From assembly GCF_034439435.1 (NCBI RefSeq), contig NZ_JAPCKJ010000002.1:496001-560000 (forward strand): a stretch of 64,000 nucleotides of DNA. The letters are read 5' to 3'. Shown here in pieces: positions 35,795-43,962 of this stretch. The position numbers and the translations under genes were made by a program. The DNA is from Sarcina sp034439435 (lineage in GTDB: Bacteria > Bacillota > Clostridia > Clostridiales > Clostridiaceae). Position 1 is the first letter of the stretch; every line of letters begins with the position of its first letter. The notes beneath the pieces were generated by a model. That model did not search any database and was not told where the DNA came from. It saw only the letters and a program-made list of their open reading frames with translations.

Positions 35795-36355
35795 TTATGA
35801 ATGTTTATGGTGTGTATGGTCAGTAAATTTTCTTTTTATGTCTTTAACTACTTTTGATATTTCATTAAATACTTTGTTTATTTTATCTACATTAACCTTT
35901 TTAGAAGATACCAAGAATTCTACATCAAAGAATAGTCCAACAATCATTAGAGGTATAATCATCCAGAATGCAAAAAATAAAAGTAGAATTAATACAGTAA
36001 ATGGAATCTTTAAAAGCACCTTATTACTTTTTATTATTTCAATGAAGATATTATTGCAGGTATCTATTGCTTTACATATGGCTTCAAAAATCCCTTCAAA
36101 ATTATTTTTACTTTCAGAATTATTCTTCTTTTTATCTTCTTTAAGATTAACTACTTCTCCATGTTCAGTGTAACTTTCTTTAGATTCATTGGTATAAAAT
36201 ATGCTAACTGAAGGCTTTTTCACTTTTCCATGCTTTTCTAAATATAGCATAGCCTCTAGCATATCCCAATTACTGTTTTCTAAAGCCTTTTTTGCCTCTT
36301 CATAACTTATATTAGCTTTATCTCTTAATTTATCTACAAGTTTAAGCTTTTCCAT
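35795..36355 (-). CDS. DUF4342-type protein (UBA-like + membrane segment), copy 1
   Basis: A 186-aa protein; ATG 36355 follows TATGGAGG, and the longer frame to 36406 is unsupported. Residues about 1-45 form a UBA/EF-Ts-N-like helical domain (ANISYEEAKKALENSNWDM, LEAMLYLEKHGKV). A charged linker, an amphipathic region, a strong hydrophobic span (about 115-145), and a His-rich tail (DHTHHKHS) follow. The His tail might bind metal. A paralogue lies just upstream (36882-37424) with a family B element between. The role is unknown; membrane-associated regulation is an inference. Confidence 0.72.
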   Translation of the reverse strand: MEKLKLVDKLRDKANISYEEAKKALENSNWDMLEAMLYLEKHGKVKKPSVSIFYTNESKESYTEHGEVVNLKEDKKKNNSESKNNFEGIFEAICKAIDTCNNIFIEIIKSNKVLLKIPFTVLILLLFFAFWMIIPLMIVGLFFDVEFLVSSKKVNVDKINKVFNEISKVVKDIKRKFTDHTHHKHS

Positions 36356-36483
36356 AAATGATCCTCCATATTTACTGAAGCGCACTACTCCTATATTGGT
36401 AGCCAAACTTTAAAACCTCATTTTAATTCTCTTCATAATAATTAAATTATACCATCCCCTTAATATTTCCACACCACAAAAAT

Positions 36484-36862
36484 AAAGGAGCTATATCAAA
36501 ATAACTTGTTAATAAAACTTTATAAATAATATGAAGAGAATATCTGAATGAACTTTAGAATTTAAGCTATTACGTAGAATAATTTGCGTTAAGAAGCGAA
36601 GCATCGTATTAATAGGAATACAATGTCACTTATATTCCATTGCATAAGTTCAAATTGCCAAATTAAAATTTGGATTTTCACTTAAGTTCTGAGCTTTAGC
36701 AAATTATTCGAAGTAATGGCTATAATTAATGACTACAATGTAACTAAAGTTCCATTGTATAAGTTCAAGAATCTAAATTAAAATTTAGACTTTCACTTAA
36801 AATTCAGTAATTCTCGGAATATATTTATAAAGTTTTATATAAAAGTTTTGATGTAGCTCCTT
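36484..36862. mobile_element. MITE-like element, family B, with long terminal inverted repeats
   Basis: About 380 bp without coding capacity. The left end AAAGGAGCTATATCAAAA and the inverted right end AAAGGAGCTACATCAAAA match, and similarity continues inwards (AATAAAACTTTATAAATA). Internally a block of about 70 bp with CCATTG(C/T)ATAAGTTCAA and ATTAAAATTT is duplicated. A shorter relative lies at 49409-49719. It separates the two DUF4342 paralogues. Confidence 0.75.
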
Positions 36863-36881
36863 TAATAGTACTATCTAAAAA

Positions 36882-37424
36882 CTATTTTTCATATCCTTCT
36901 TTGAAATCTTTTTTGATATGATCTGCTGATTTTGATACTTCTTCAAAAATGTTGTTTACTCCCTCATAATTAAAGTTAGGGCCTGAAATTGAGTATTTAT
37001 ATCCACAGAATAAACCTATGATTAATAATACTATAGTTGGTACTGATAAGAATATTAAGAAAAGTATTGATATTGTTAAAGATATTCTTATTGGCTTTTG
37101 ATCCTCTTTTCTAATCTCAAGGAAATTTTTAGTTCCTTTTCTTATAACCTTACCTATAAATTTAAACATTCTTCCAACAATTTCTCCAATACCACCATAT
37201 TTCTCATCCTGCTTTTTCTTATCTTCTTTTTCCTCTTGCTTCCCTTCCATTACTTCCACTACAGTGATGGCTGTAACTTCATTATTTTCTACTTTTCCTC
37301 TTCTCTCTAAGTAAACAATAGCGTCTAAAAGATCCCAATTACATTTTTCTAGCACTTCTTGTGCCTCTTCTGGACTTATATTAGCCTTTCTGACTAAAGT
37401 ATTAATCATTTCATTTCTTTCCAT
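36882..37424 (-). CDS. DUF4342-type protein (UBA-like + membrane segment), copy 2
   Basis: A 180-aa paralogue of 35795-36355. UBA-like domain at residues 1-45 (ANISPEEAQEVLEKCNWDL, DAIVYLERRGKV), a Lys/Glu-rich linker, then one or two hydrophobic spans (about 113-145). The His-rich tail of copy 1 is absent. The start follows GTGGAGG. Probably first of a set with copy 1 and the two-component system before the family B element inserted between them. Confidence 0.72.
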   Translation of the reverse strand: MERNEMINTLVRKANISPEEAQEVLEKCNWDLLDAIVYLERRGKVENNEVTAITVVEVMEGKQEEKEDKKKQDEKYGGIGEIVGRMFKFIGKVIRKGTKNFLEIRKEDQKPIRISLTISILFLIFLSVPTIVLLIIGLFCGYKYSISGPNFNYEGVNNIFEEVSKSADHIKKDFKEGYEK

Positions 37425-37524
37425 CTATATTACCTCCACGAATTTATTCATTATTCATCTTGGTTATATAATACTTTTAGAAAATTAATCTAAAATATAA
37501 GAAAGATTAAAATTAGATTAAAAA

Positions 37525-37890
37525 TTAACTTAATTTATTAATTTCATCTGTTATTAATGATTTTGATATATACATGGCTTTTATTAGTTTATTAAATCTA
37601 TTGTAATTAGAAGTGCCCTCTTCAAATTTCGATTGTGCTTTTTCACATTTATTAATAATCGAAGATATAGGTGGACGTGCTTTTGTTAAATCTTCCTTTG
37701 TATATTTGCCCATAATATCCTCATTTGTTATTAATGCTTTTGAAATGTATAGAGCCTTTAATCTATTCTTAAGTAATGTGTGTTGTGATGTACCCTCTGC
37801 AAACTTAGGCTGCATTTTTTCACATCTACTAATAGTGGAAGATACAACTTGTAGTGCATCCTTCAATTCTTCTCTTGTGTATTTTTCCAT
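37525..37890 (-). CDS. 121-aa protein made of two tandem copies of one domain
   Basis: The protein is an internal duplication. Residues 1-57 (MEKYTREELKDALQ, SRCEKMQPKFAEGTSQH, KALYISKALIT) and 61-117 (MGKYTKEDLTKARP, NKCEKAQSKFEEGTSNY, KAMYISKSLIT) align without gaps. It is soluble, mostly helical, with no membrane segment. The second half begins with its own Met but has no ribosome-binding site. The start follows GGAGGGG. I recognise no named family with certainty; single-unit relatives of about 60 aa would be the expected ancestors. Confidence 0.65.
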   Translation of the reverse strand: MEKYTREELKDALQVVSSTISRCEKMQPKFAEGTSQHTLLKNRLKALYISKALITNEDIMGKYTKEDLTKARPPISSIINKCEKAQSKFEEGTSNYNRFNKLIKAMYISKSLITDEINKLS

Positions 37891-37996
37891 AGGACTCCCC
37901 TCCTGAAACTACTTATTTTATTACATTAGTTAACTATACTATAAATTTCTTTATATATCATAAACTTTTCATAAATTAAGCTTTAATCCTCTTAGT

Positions 37997-38362
37997 TTAC
38001 TCCTCTTTTCTTTCATCATCTTTACCAATATGTTGTATTCCAATGTATATAAGGTTTATTAGCTCAGTTAGTGTTGTCCACTGTGATTCATTTGAATCTA
38101 GATAATAATAGTTTTTTGTTCCTTCTCTACGTACATTCACAATTTCTGCTTCTTTCAGTATTTTAAGATGATGAGATACAGCAGGTCGAGAAAGATGTGT
38201 TTTCTCTGTAATCTCTCCAACTCTAATCCCATTAAAGTCGCTCTCTAAAAGTGTAAGCAAAATCAATTGTCTAGTTTCATCGCCTATAGCAGAAATAGCT
38301 TTACGACATATTTTAAATTTTGATGTTATTTCATTTAATCTTTCCTGACATTCTTTTTCCAT
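37997..38362 (-). CDS. ArsR-family transcriptional regulator
   Basis: A 121-aa winged-helix repressor. The helix-turn-helix lies at about residues 48-75 (VGEITEKTHLSRPAVSHHLKIL), followed by the wing (RREGTKNYYYLD). The ArsR metal-binding Cys pair (ELCVCDL type) is missing, so it probably does not sense arsenic and may respond to redox or another cue. The start follows AGGAGAAG. It lies 16 bp behind the nitroreductase gene in one operon. Confidence 0.88.
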   Translation of the reverse strand: MEKECQERLNEITSKFKICRKAISAIGDETRQLILLTLLESDFNGIRVGEITEKTHLSRPAVSHHLKILKEAEIVNVRREGTKNYYYLDSNESQWTTLTELINLIYIGIQHIGKDDERKEE

Positions 38363-38378
38363 AAACTTCTCCTAACAT

Positions 38379-39155
38379 TTATAAATATCTAACCGCAGCT
38401 TCCTCTTTTGGTGCAGTACGTATATATTTCACATCTGGATATCCAAGCACTAAAGTTGTCACCACATTATCCTTATGTTTTAGATTTAAAAGTCTACGTA
38501 GCTTTGGTGAGTATTTTACTACAGTTGTAAAAAATCCACTATATAATACACCCAAGCCACAAGACTCAGCCATTAAAGCCATGTTTGCTGCTGCAAGTGA
38601 ACCACTTATTTTATCCTTTGTTACTACCATTATTACTATAGGAGCTTTCTTGAAAAAGAAGTTATCATCAATTGTAACCTCTTTTGCACTTTTCATAAAA
38701 AAGCTTGCAATTGGTTGTATTCTTTTAAAAAATTGTACTGCAACTTCCTCATACTTTCCTTTATCTTTACCTAAAACAATGTATGATATATCCTGTGCAT
38801 TTTTAGCACTAGGTGTTAATCTACCCGCTTCAATAATTTTCTCTACAATTTCTGAAGGAACTTCTTTATTTTTAAAGTGACGAATTGTTCTTCTTGTTTT
38901 AAGAGCCATTAACAATTCATTTGGATTTAAAGTAGTTTGTTCCGTAAATTCCATTGGTTTTTCCTTAAATCCAGTTAATGTGATAGCTGCTTTTGGACAT
39001 ATTGCTTCACAATGACCACATTTTATACAAAGTTGGTCTTTTATTACTGCCTTTTTTTCTTTAATAATTATATTATTTGCTGGACAATCCTTTTTACAAA
39101 GACCACATCCAATACAAAGATTTTTATTAACTTCAATTATATGTTCTTCTTTCAT
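38379..39155 (-). CDS. Ferredoxin-nitroreductase fusion protein
   Basis: A 258-aa protein. The N-terminal 60 residues carry two [4Fe-4S] sites, CIGCGLCKKDCP and CIKCGHCEAICP. The rest is an FMN nitroreductase domain (LKTRRTIRHFKNKEVP, AGRLTPSAKNAQD). The clusters probably feed electrons to the flavin, for reduction of nitro compounds, quinones or flavins. The start follows AAAGGGAG. It is first in an operon with an ArsR-type regulator, with a palindrome upstream, suggesting inducible control by that regulator. Confidence 0.9.
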   Translation of the reverse strand: MKEEHIIEVNKNLCIGCGLCKKDCPANNIIIKEKKAVIKDQLCIKCGHCEAICPKAAITLTGFKEKPMEFTEQTTLNPNELLMALKTRRTIRHFKNKEVPSEIVEKIIEAGRLTPSAKNAQDISYIVLGKDKGKYEEVAVQFFKRIQPIASFFMKSAKEVTIDDNFFFKKAPIVIMVVTKDKISGSLAAANMALMAESCGLGVLYSGFFTTVVKYSPKLRRLLNLKHKDNVVTTLVLGYPDVKYIRTAPKEEAAVRYL

Positions 39156-39222
39156 AATATATCCATCTCCCTTTGGTTTATTTATTTAAACCATTATAGC
39201 AGATAGTTATTTTTTTATGTTT

Positions 39223-39246
39223 ATTGGTAAAGAATTTGTTTACCAT
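39223..39246. promoter_or_regulatory. Inverted-repeat operator upstream of nitroreductase operon
   Basis: TGGTAAAG-AATTTG-TTTACCA, arms of 7-8 bp with one mismatch, about 70 bp before the start. The likely ligand is the ArsR-type protein of the operon. Confidence 0.5.
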
Positions 39247-39334
39247 TAAATTTTGAAAATATATTTTTACAATAACTATATATAGAATCTTTCCTGTTAT
39301 TTTACTTAATCACTATATAAAAATTTTTAAAAAT

Positions 39335-39380
39335 AAAAAAATAGTAGCCCAATCTTGTAATCGAAAGGCTACTATTTTTT
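39335..39380. terminator. Terminator
   Basis: AAAAAATAGTAGCC / GGCTACTATTTTTT, a near-perfect hairpin in the gap between the nitroreductase promoter region and the XRE-TPR gene end. Confidence 0.75.
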
Positions 39381-39505
39381 ATTACCTACATTTAGGTATC
39401 TAATACCTTGTGAATATAATCAATAGTTTCTAATAAATTTTAACTATAGTAAATACCCTATATAATAATTTTTTATCTCTGAATCTTTGCTATATCCTAA
39501 AAATT

Positions 39506-40555
39506 TTACTTTAAAGCGTTATTTAATAATTTATGGAATTCATCATTATCCTTTAAAAAATCTAATTCATCACTCTTATCATTTTTTAGCATGCTTATAA
39601 AGTTTGAAAGAAGTTGTTCATTAAATCCATCCTCATTTTCCTTAGTCTTTATGTGCTTATATAATTTAGATTTTGATGGATCCCACTTCTTGCTCATTGA
39701 ATCTAATGTTTTCTTTAATATAGGTAAAAAGTTATCTACATCTTTTTCTGACTTATATAATTCAAAATAACCAATATGTGAATTGTATTCCCATAGATCA
39801 TATAACTTTGTTGTCTTTTCTGAAATTTCTGCAAAGTGCTTAGCATCCTCATTGCGCCCTTCTTTTAATGCTATTTCCATCATAGCCATTAAACTAGTGA
39901 ATATATCAGTTGTAGCTGAAAGTAACTTATGTTCAAAAAGCTCAGCAGCCTTTTGAAATTCACCAGATTTACTATAAATATTTCCTTGTAATTGCTTCTT
40001 ATCATAAGTAATATCAGGCAATTTATCAATGCACTCTTGTGCTTTTTCATACTCTTTTCTTCCTAAATATATATTTATAAGCATAGAAACTGCTTGATTT
40101 CTAATCTCTATATCATCACTTTTTGTAACCTTAACATAAAACTCTTCTATTTGCTTTTCGTATTTTTCTCTATTCTCAGTACCAAACATGTACATACTTC
40201 CCTGCAAAACTGTAGCAACTGTCAAAATTAATTTATCACAAGTAGGATACTCATAGATTTTATCTATGGCTTTTTCAAAAGCTATATCAAATCCATCATT
40301 ACTTGCTATTTTTACTAGCTCATTTACAAAAATACATATTTCTTGTTCCGATAAATCTTCCTTAAATGAAAGTAATGTATTTAAATCAACTCTTAGAAGT
40401 CTTGCTAAAGCTGGTAATATGGTTATATCAGGATAGCAAGTCCCCTTCTCCCATTTATTCACTGCTGGAGTTGATACTCCAAGATACATAGCAACTTGCT
40501 CTTGAGTTAACCCTTGAGCATTTCTCTTTTCTTTTATAACCTGATTTATTCTCAT
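39506..40555 (-). CDS. XRE-family regulator with TPR-like C-terminal region
   Basis: About 349 aa. The N-terminal XRE helix-turn-helix (residues 1-60: QGLTQEQVAMYLGVSTPAVNKW) is followed by a long helical region with TPR-like pairs (EYEKAQECIDKLPD, KSGEFQKAAELFEHKL, EGRNEDAKHFAE). This layout resembles peptide-pheromone-responsive RRNPP regulators, but similar proteins in clostridia have no known ligand. ATG 40555 follows AAGGAG; the frame opening at 40591 lacks a site. No small secreted peptide gene was found beside it. Confidence 0.8.
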   Translation of the reverse strand: MRINQVIKEKRNAQGLTQEQVAMYLGVSTPAVNKWEKGTCYPDITILPALARLLRVDLNTLLSFKEDLSEQEICIFVNELVKIASNDGFDIAFEKAIDKIYEYPTCDKLILTVATVLQGSMYMFGTENREKYEKQIEEFYVKVTKSDDIEIRNQAVSMLINIYLGRKEYEKAQECIDKLPDITYDKKQLQGNIYSKSGEFQKAAELFEHKLLSATTDIFTSLMAMMEIALKEGRNEDAKHFAEISEKTTKLYDLWEYNSHIGYFELYKSEKDVDNFLPILKKTLDSMSKKWDPSKSKLYKHIKTKENEDGFNEQLLSNFISMLKNDKSDELDFLKDNDEFHKLLNNALK

Positions 40556-40664
40556 TATAATATCTACTCCTTGTTTGGATAATAATAACAAAAGCTTTTG
40601 ATATTACTATTTTATCAAGGGAGATACTCCTCTACAATTGAATAATAGTTAATTTAAAATTAAA

Positions 40665-40686
40665 TAACTTAACTATAAGTTAAGTT
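40665..40686. terminator. Short palindromic hairpin
   Basis: AACTTAAC-TATA-GTTAAGTT, between the XRE-TPR gene and the upstream AraC-HD gene; terminator or operator. Confidence 0.4.
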
Positions 40687-40710
40687 GTTAAGGGGTAGAC
40701 TCAATTATTC

Positions 40711-41673
40711 CTAATTAACATACTTCAATGCTAAATTATCTAGTTCTGCTTTTAATTTTGATTTATTAAGCTTTGCTGCTATTGGTGAAAACATCTCTAT
40801 TGCTTCTTTGGCTTTCTCTCTCCATTTTTCAGGTTCAGTAAATTGAATTGTTCTCATATTATGAAGGCGATCTGCTAATCTAATTAAACTAACACTATCA
40901 TAAAAATCATCTTCCTCTTTTATTTCCAAAGATGGATCATAAGCTTTTGTTGTATTCTCTATGATTTTTGCTAATGATGGTGAAAAAGTCTCCTCTACCA
41001 TTTTTAATGTAACTGGAGTTTTTTCCTCCATAATATCATGTAATAATCCTGCTATTATTGTTTCCTCATCAGTTTCCATTTCAGCTAATATAATAGCTAC
41101 ATTAATAGAGTGAGTAACATAGTCTTCATCTGATTTTCTTTTTTGATTTTTATGAGCAAGACAAGCTAAGTGGTATGCTTTCTCTAACCTAGTAAAATCA
41201 TTAAACAATTTATTTTCTTCAACACTTTTAACTAACTGATTATATAGTTCTTCAGGCTCTTTATAATACTCTGTATGTTTTAAAAACATATTTGCATTCT
41301 CATAAATTTTATCCATATAATACTCTCCTCCATTCTCTATTTGAACTTTTTTTATATCAAATAATTTAATACCTGCTGGAGAAAATCCATACTTTTTACG
41401 AAAAGCTTTTGTAAAGCCATTATTTGTTTCATATCCGTATTTTATTGCAACATCAAGTATCCTTTCTCCTAAAATAATATCTTCTACAGCCTTTAAAAGT
41501 CTTCTATCTTTAAGGTATTCCATAATAGATACTCCCATTTCCTCTTTAAATATCCTTGAAAAATGATATGTGGAATATCCCATTACTTTTGCTATTTCAT
41601 CTGATGTTAAAGACTCTGTAATATGATCTTCAATATATTTAACACATGAAAATATGCATTCTGAATGTTTCAT
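40711..41673 (-). CDS. AraC DNA-binding domain fused to SpoT/MESH1-like HD hydrolase
   Basis: A 320-aa fusion. Residues 1-102 are an AraC-type double helix-turn-helix (MGYSTYHFSRIFKEEMGVS, IKYGYETNNGFTKAFRKKYGFSP). After a linker, residues about 160-316 match the (p)ppGpp hydrolase domain of RelA/SpoT and MESH1. His174, RKS at 179-181, His188, His212-Asp213, Glu216 and Asp268-Asn272 are all in place; only the Asp after Glu216 is replaced by Glu217. An in-frame ATG at codon 120 (41316) has a strong GGAGGAGAG just before it, so the hydrolase may also be made alone. The start follows GAGGAG. An alarmone-hydrolysing or alarmone-sensing regulator is an inference. Confidence 0.85.
   Translation of the reverse strand: MKHSECIFSCVKYIEDHITESLTSDEIAKVMGYSTYHFSRIFKEEMGVSIMEYLKDRRLLKAVEDIILGERILDVAIKYGYETNNGFTKAFRKKYGFSPAGIKLFDIKKVQIENGGEYYMDKIYENANMFLKHTEYYKEPEELYNQLVKSVEENKLFNDFTRLEKAYHLACLAHKNQKRKSDEDYVTHSINVAIILAEMETDEETIIAGLLHDIMEEKTPVTLKMVEETFSPSLAKIIENTTKAYDPSLEIKEEDDFYDSVSLIRLADRLHNMRTIQFTEPEKWREKAKEAIEMFSPIAAKLNKSKLKAELDNLALKYVN
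41316..41331 (-). promoter_or_regulatory. Internal ribosome-binding site and start inside the AraC-HD gene
   Basis: GGAGGAGAG (41331-41323), 6 bases, then ATG at 41316, in frame with the HD domain. It would yield a separate 201-residue hydrolase. Confidence 0.6.
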
Positions 41674-41757
41674 TTTTATTCTCCTCTTGATTCCCAGCTA
41701 GTAATTATATTATAAAATCTATTTACCTTTAATACAGTTCCATTTTTGCTATAATAA

Positions 41758-41820
41758 AAACTGCCTTTAATAATATATAATCTAAAAAAACTTAGTTATA
41801 TTTTCTATTAAAGACAGTTT
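41758..41820. terminator. Long imperfect hairpin
   Basis: AAACTGCCTTTAATA / TATTAAAGACAGTTT, between the AraC-HD gene and the lipoprotein gene; likely a terminator for the latter. Confidence 0.55.
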
Positions 41821-41909
41821 ATATTTTTAATTATATAAGTTTTAAAATTATTTGCCCAGTTTTTTTGGATTAAGAAAATCATTATACTAGTAATAAAACT
41901 TAAACTTCT

Positions 41910-42435
41910 TTATTTAATGCTATTTATCATATCAGTAATTATATCTTTTTCAATACCATCTTCCGAAGAATTAGTACTAATAGCAAATGTGAAATCTTTA
42001 TTTGTCCATTTAGCAACATTGACTTTGTCGTTATTACCTTTTGTACTAACCTCTAATCCATTAATCGTCATAGTATTAATTTCATTATATTTATTATAGT
42101 CACCACTAATATCATCTTTCCCTTCAGCCTGACGGAAAAATATTTTGCTTTCTTCATTTAAATAAATTATTCCCATACACTTATCATCTATAGTATAAAT
42201 GGCATTTTGAACATATCCCTCAGGAATAATCTTACGTATTGTAGCTTTAAACCCTACTATTTTTTCTGCATCCTTAAGTGTTTTACACTCTTTAAGAGTA
42301 TTAGAGTTTTCTGTGACATTTTCACTAATAGCTCTTTTTGTACTTTTTTCTTCTGATTTTTTTTAGACCATTTCCACAAGAAGTAATAGATAATGCTATA
42401 GTTCCACAAACTACAAAAGCAATAAATCTTTTCAT
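41910..42435 (-). pseudogene. DUF4367-type lipoprotein, frameshifted at an A8 tract
   Basis: Starts at ATG 42435 behind GAGGAG. MKRFIAFVVCGTIALSITSC gives a lipoprotein signal with lipobox SITSC, followed by GNG. At 42364-42357 a run of eight A on the coding strand throws translation into a frame that stops after about 20 codons. One A fewer restores a 174-aa protein. It then continues KSEEKSTKRAISEN and ends in a DUF4367-like domain (EGYVQNAIYTIDDK, FRQAEGKDDISGDYN, VNVAKWTNKDFTFAIS). The downstream frame is intact, so this is either a recent loss or slipped-strand phase variation. Confidence 0.82.
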
Positions 42436-42736
42436 ATTATAAATTCTCCTCATTACTAAAAATTTATAACTATTTTTTAGCTATATACTATATACAATTA
42501 CTATGTTAAAACAACTTATTTTCATTCTTAGTTTTAAATATAATAAATTAGTATATTTTACAGATATTCTGTCTCCTTTATTTATATAATCTAATAAATC
42601 ATAATTTATAATTTTATTTACTTTTCTTAACTATTTAATTTCAATAGTTACAGCTGTCTTATATATTAATTTATAATAATATTAACTTATATTAGTTGAA
42701 TATAGTTTTCTAATTTTAATTTTTATATAATCTAAT
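42436..42736. other. AT-rich intergenic region
   Basis: No gene, clear repeat or strong hairpin seen between the lipoprotein and the RpiR regulator. Confidence 0.4.
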
Positions 42737-43624
42737 CTATTGATAATTTTTTTCTTTTACTAACATATTTATTTTTTCTAGTTTTTTTGTAGATGACTCA
42801 AAATTCTCTAACAATATTCCCATATAAAGCATATCTACAATTGCTAATTGTGATATACGTGAAACCATTGTTTCACTATAAAATGTTGTTTCTACATCAC
42901 CAGTATAAAAAACAATATCTGCATAATCAGAAATAGCTGATGCCCTAAAGTTTGTTAATGCAATTGTCTTAGCTCCAGCTTCTTTTGCAATTTTTAATAC
43001 ATTTACTGTATCTATTGTGTTACCAGAATGAGATATGGCAATAGCAACATCTTTATCAGTTAAGTGACTTGCATAAATTTGTTGCACATGATTATCTGGA
43101 TATGATCTGCAATTTAGTCCTATACGAATTAATTTATTCATGATGTCACTTGCGATGCTCCCAGAGTTACCTACACCATAAACATCTATAATATTAGCAT
43201 TACATATTAGCTCAATTGCCTTCCTATATTTTTCAAAATCAATTAATTTCAATGTATCTTCTAAGGCTTTTATTGTAATTCCTATCATTTTCTGTGGTAT
43301 ATCTTCTAATTTTTCATCTTTATTAATGTGTAAGTCTACCAGTAAATTAGGTTCACTTTTTTCAGATACAGATTTTCTACCCCAATCTTTCATTAAATTC
43401 ATTTTAAATTCACTATATCCAGTGCATCCTATTTTTTTCACAAATCTAATAATAGTAGGTTCACTTACACCTATTTCTGTAGATAATTTATTTAATGACA
43501 TTGTTGATATAGCATAACCATTTGACAAAACAAAATCTGCAACTTTTTTCTCTGAAGAACTTAAGGTATTATATAAACTCTTTATTTTTTGCTCATATGA
43601 TTCATTATTTTCCAATTTATACAC
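42737..43624 (-). CDS. RpiR/MurR-family transcriptional regulator (HTH + SIS)
   Basis: A 295-aa regulator. The N-terminal RpiR helix-turn-helix (SLNKLSTEIGVSEPTIIRFV, residues 38-57) precedes a sugar-phosphate-binding SIS domain (about 125-260: DVYGVGNSGSIASDIMNKL, AIAISHSGNTIDTVNVLKIA). It is divergent from deoC and the gap contains several copies of one palindrome. Control of deoC by a phosphorylated (deoxy)sugar is therefore likely. The start is uncertain: GTG 43624 is only 2 bases after GAGG, and TTG 43615 has better spacing. Confidence 0.88.
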   Translation of the reverse strand: MYKLENNESYEQKIKSLYNTLSSSEKKVADFVLSNGYAISTMSLNKLSTEIGVSEPTIIRFVKKIGCTGYSEFKMNLMKDWGRKSVSEKSEPNLLVDLHINKDEKLEDIPQKMIGITIKALEDTLKLIDFEKYRKAIELICNANIIDVYGVGNSGSIASDIMNKLIRIGLNCRSYPDNHVQQIYASHLTDKDVAIAISHSGNTIDTVNVLKIAKEAGAKTIALTNFRASAISDYADIVFYTGDVETTFYSETMVSRISQLAIVDMLYMGILLENFESSTKKLEKINMLVKEKNYQ

Positions 43625-43666
43625 ATCCTCAATTTTAGTAGTTTTATTAATTATATCTTATAACGC

Positions 43667-43872
43667 AGTAGTAAAACTACTAAAATTATTGATATTATTA
43701 TTTTTATATAAATCTAACAAAATTTATTTTCTATAGCAAAACAATAAGAATATTTCCTAACATAAAAATCCGTCTTAAATATTTTGTCCCTTGTCACTGT
43801 TATTGTATAGTAGCTATTTCACTTTTTAAATAGTTTTACTACAAATTATTATTGACAAAGTAGTAAAACTAC
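43667..43872. promoter_or_regulatory. RpiR operator palindromes between rpiR-type gene and deoC
   Basis: AGTAGTAAAACTACT (43667-43681, perfect 6-bp arms), TGTAGTAAAACTAT on the minus strand at 43829-43842, and GTAGTAAAACTAC (43860-43872). A weaker copy lies near 43635. The third copy sits inside the deoC promoter spacer, so binding should block transcription. Confidence 0.75.
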
Positions 43873-43880
43873 AATAAACT
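43852..43880 (+). promoter_or_regulatory. deoC: deoC promoter
   Basis: TTGACA (43852-43857), 17-bp spacer, TAAACT (43875-43880). The spacer contains an operator palindrome. Confidence 0.7.
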
Positions 43881-43920
43881 TTAATCAAAGGAGGGTGCTT
43901 AAATAGTATTTAAAAATTTT

Positions 43921-43962
43921 ATGAATACTAAGTATAAAATTAAGCACTGTAAGAAGATATGA
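43921..43962 (+). CDS. Possible 13-aa leader peptide coupled to deoC
   Basis: MNTKYKIKHCKKI, stop at ATGA overlapping the deoC start. AAAGGAGGG lies 25 bases upstream, too far for normal initiation. GTGCTTAA near 43894 can pair with TTAAGCAC near 43941 and would bring the two closer. Speculative. Confidence 0.3.
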   Translation: MNTKYKIKHCKKI

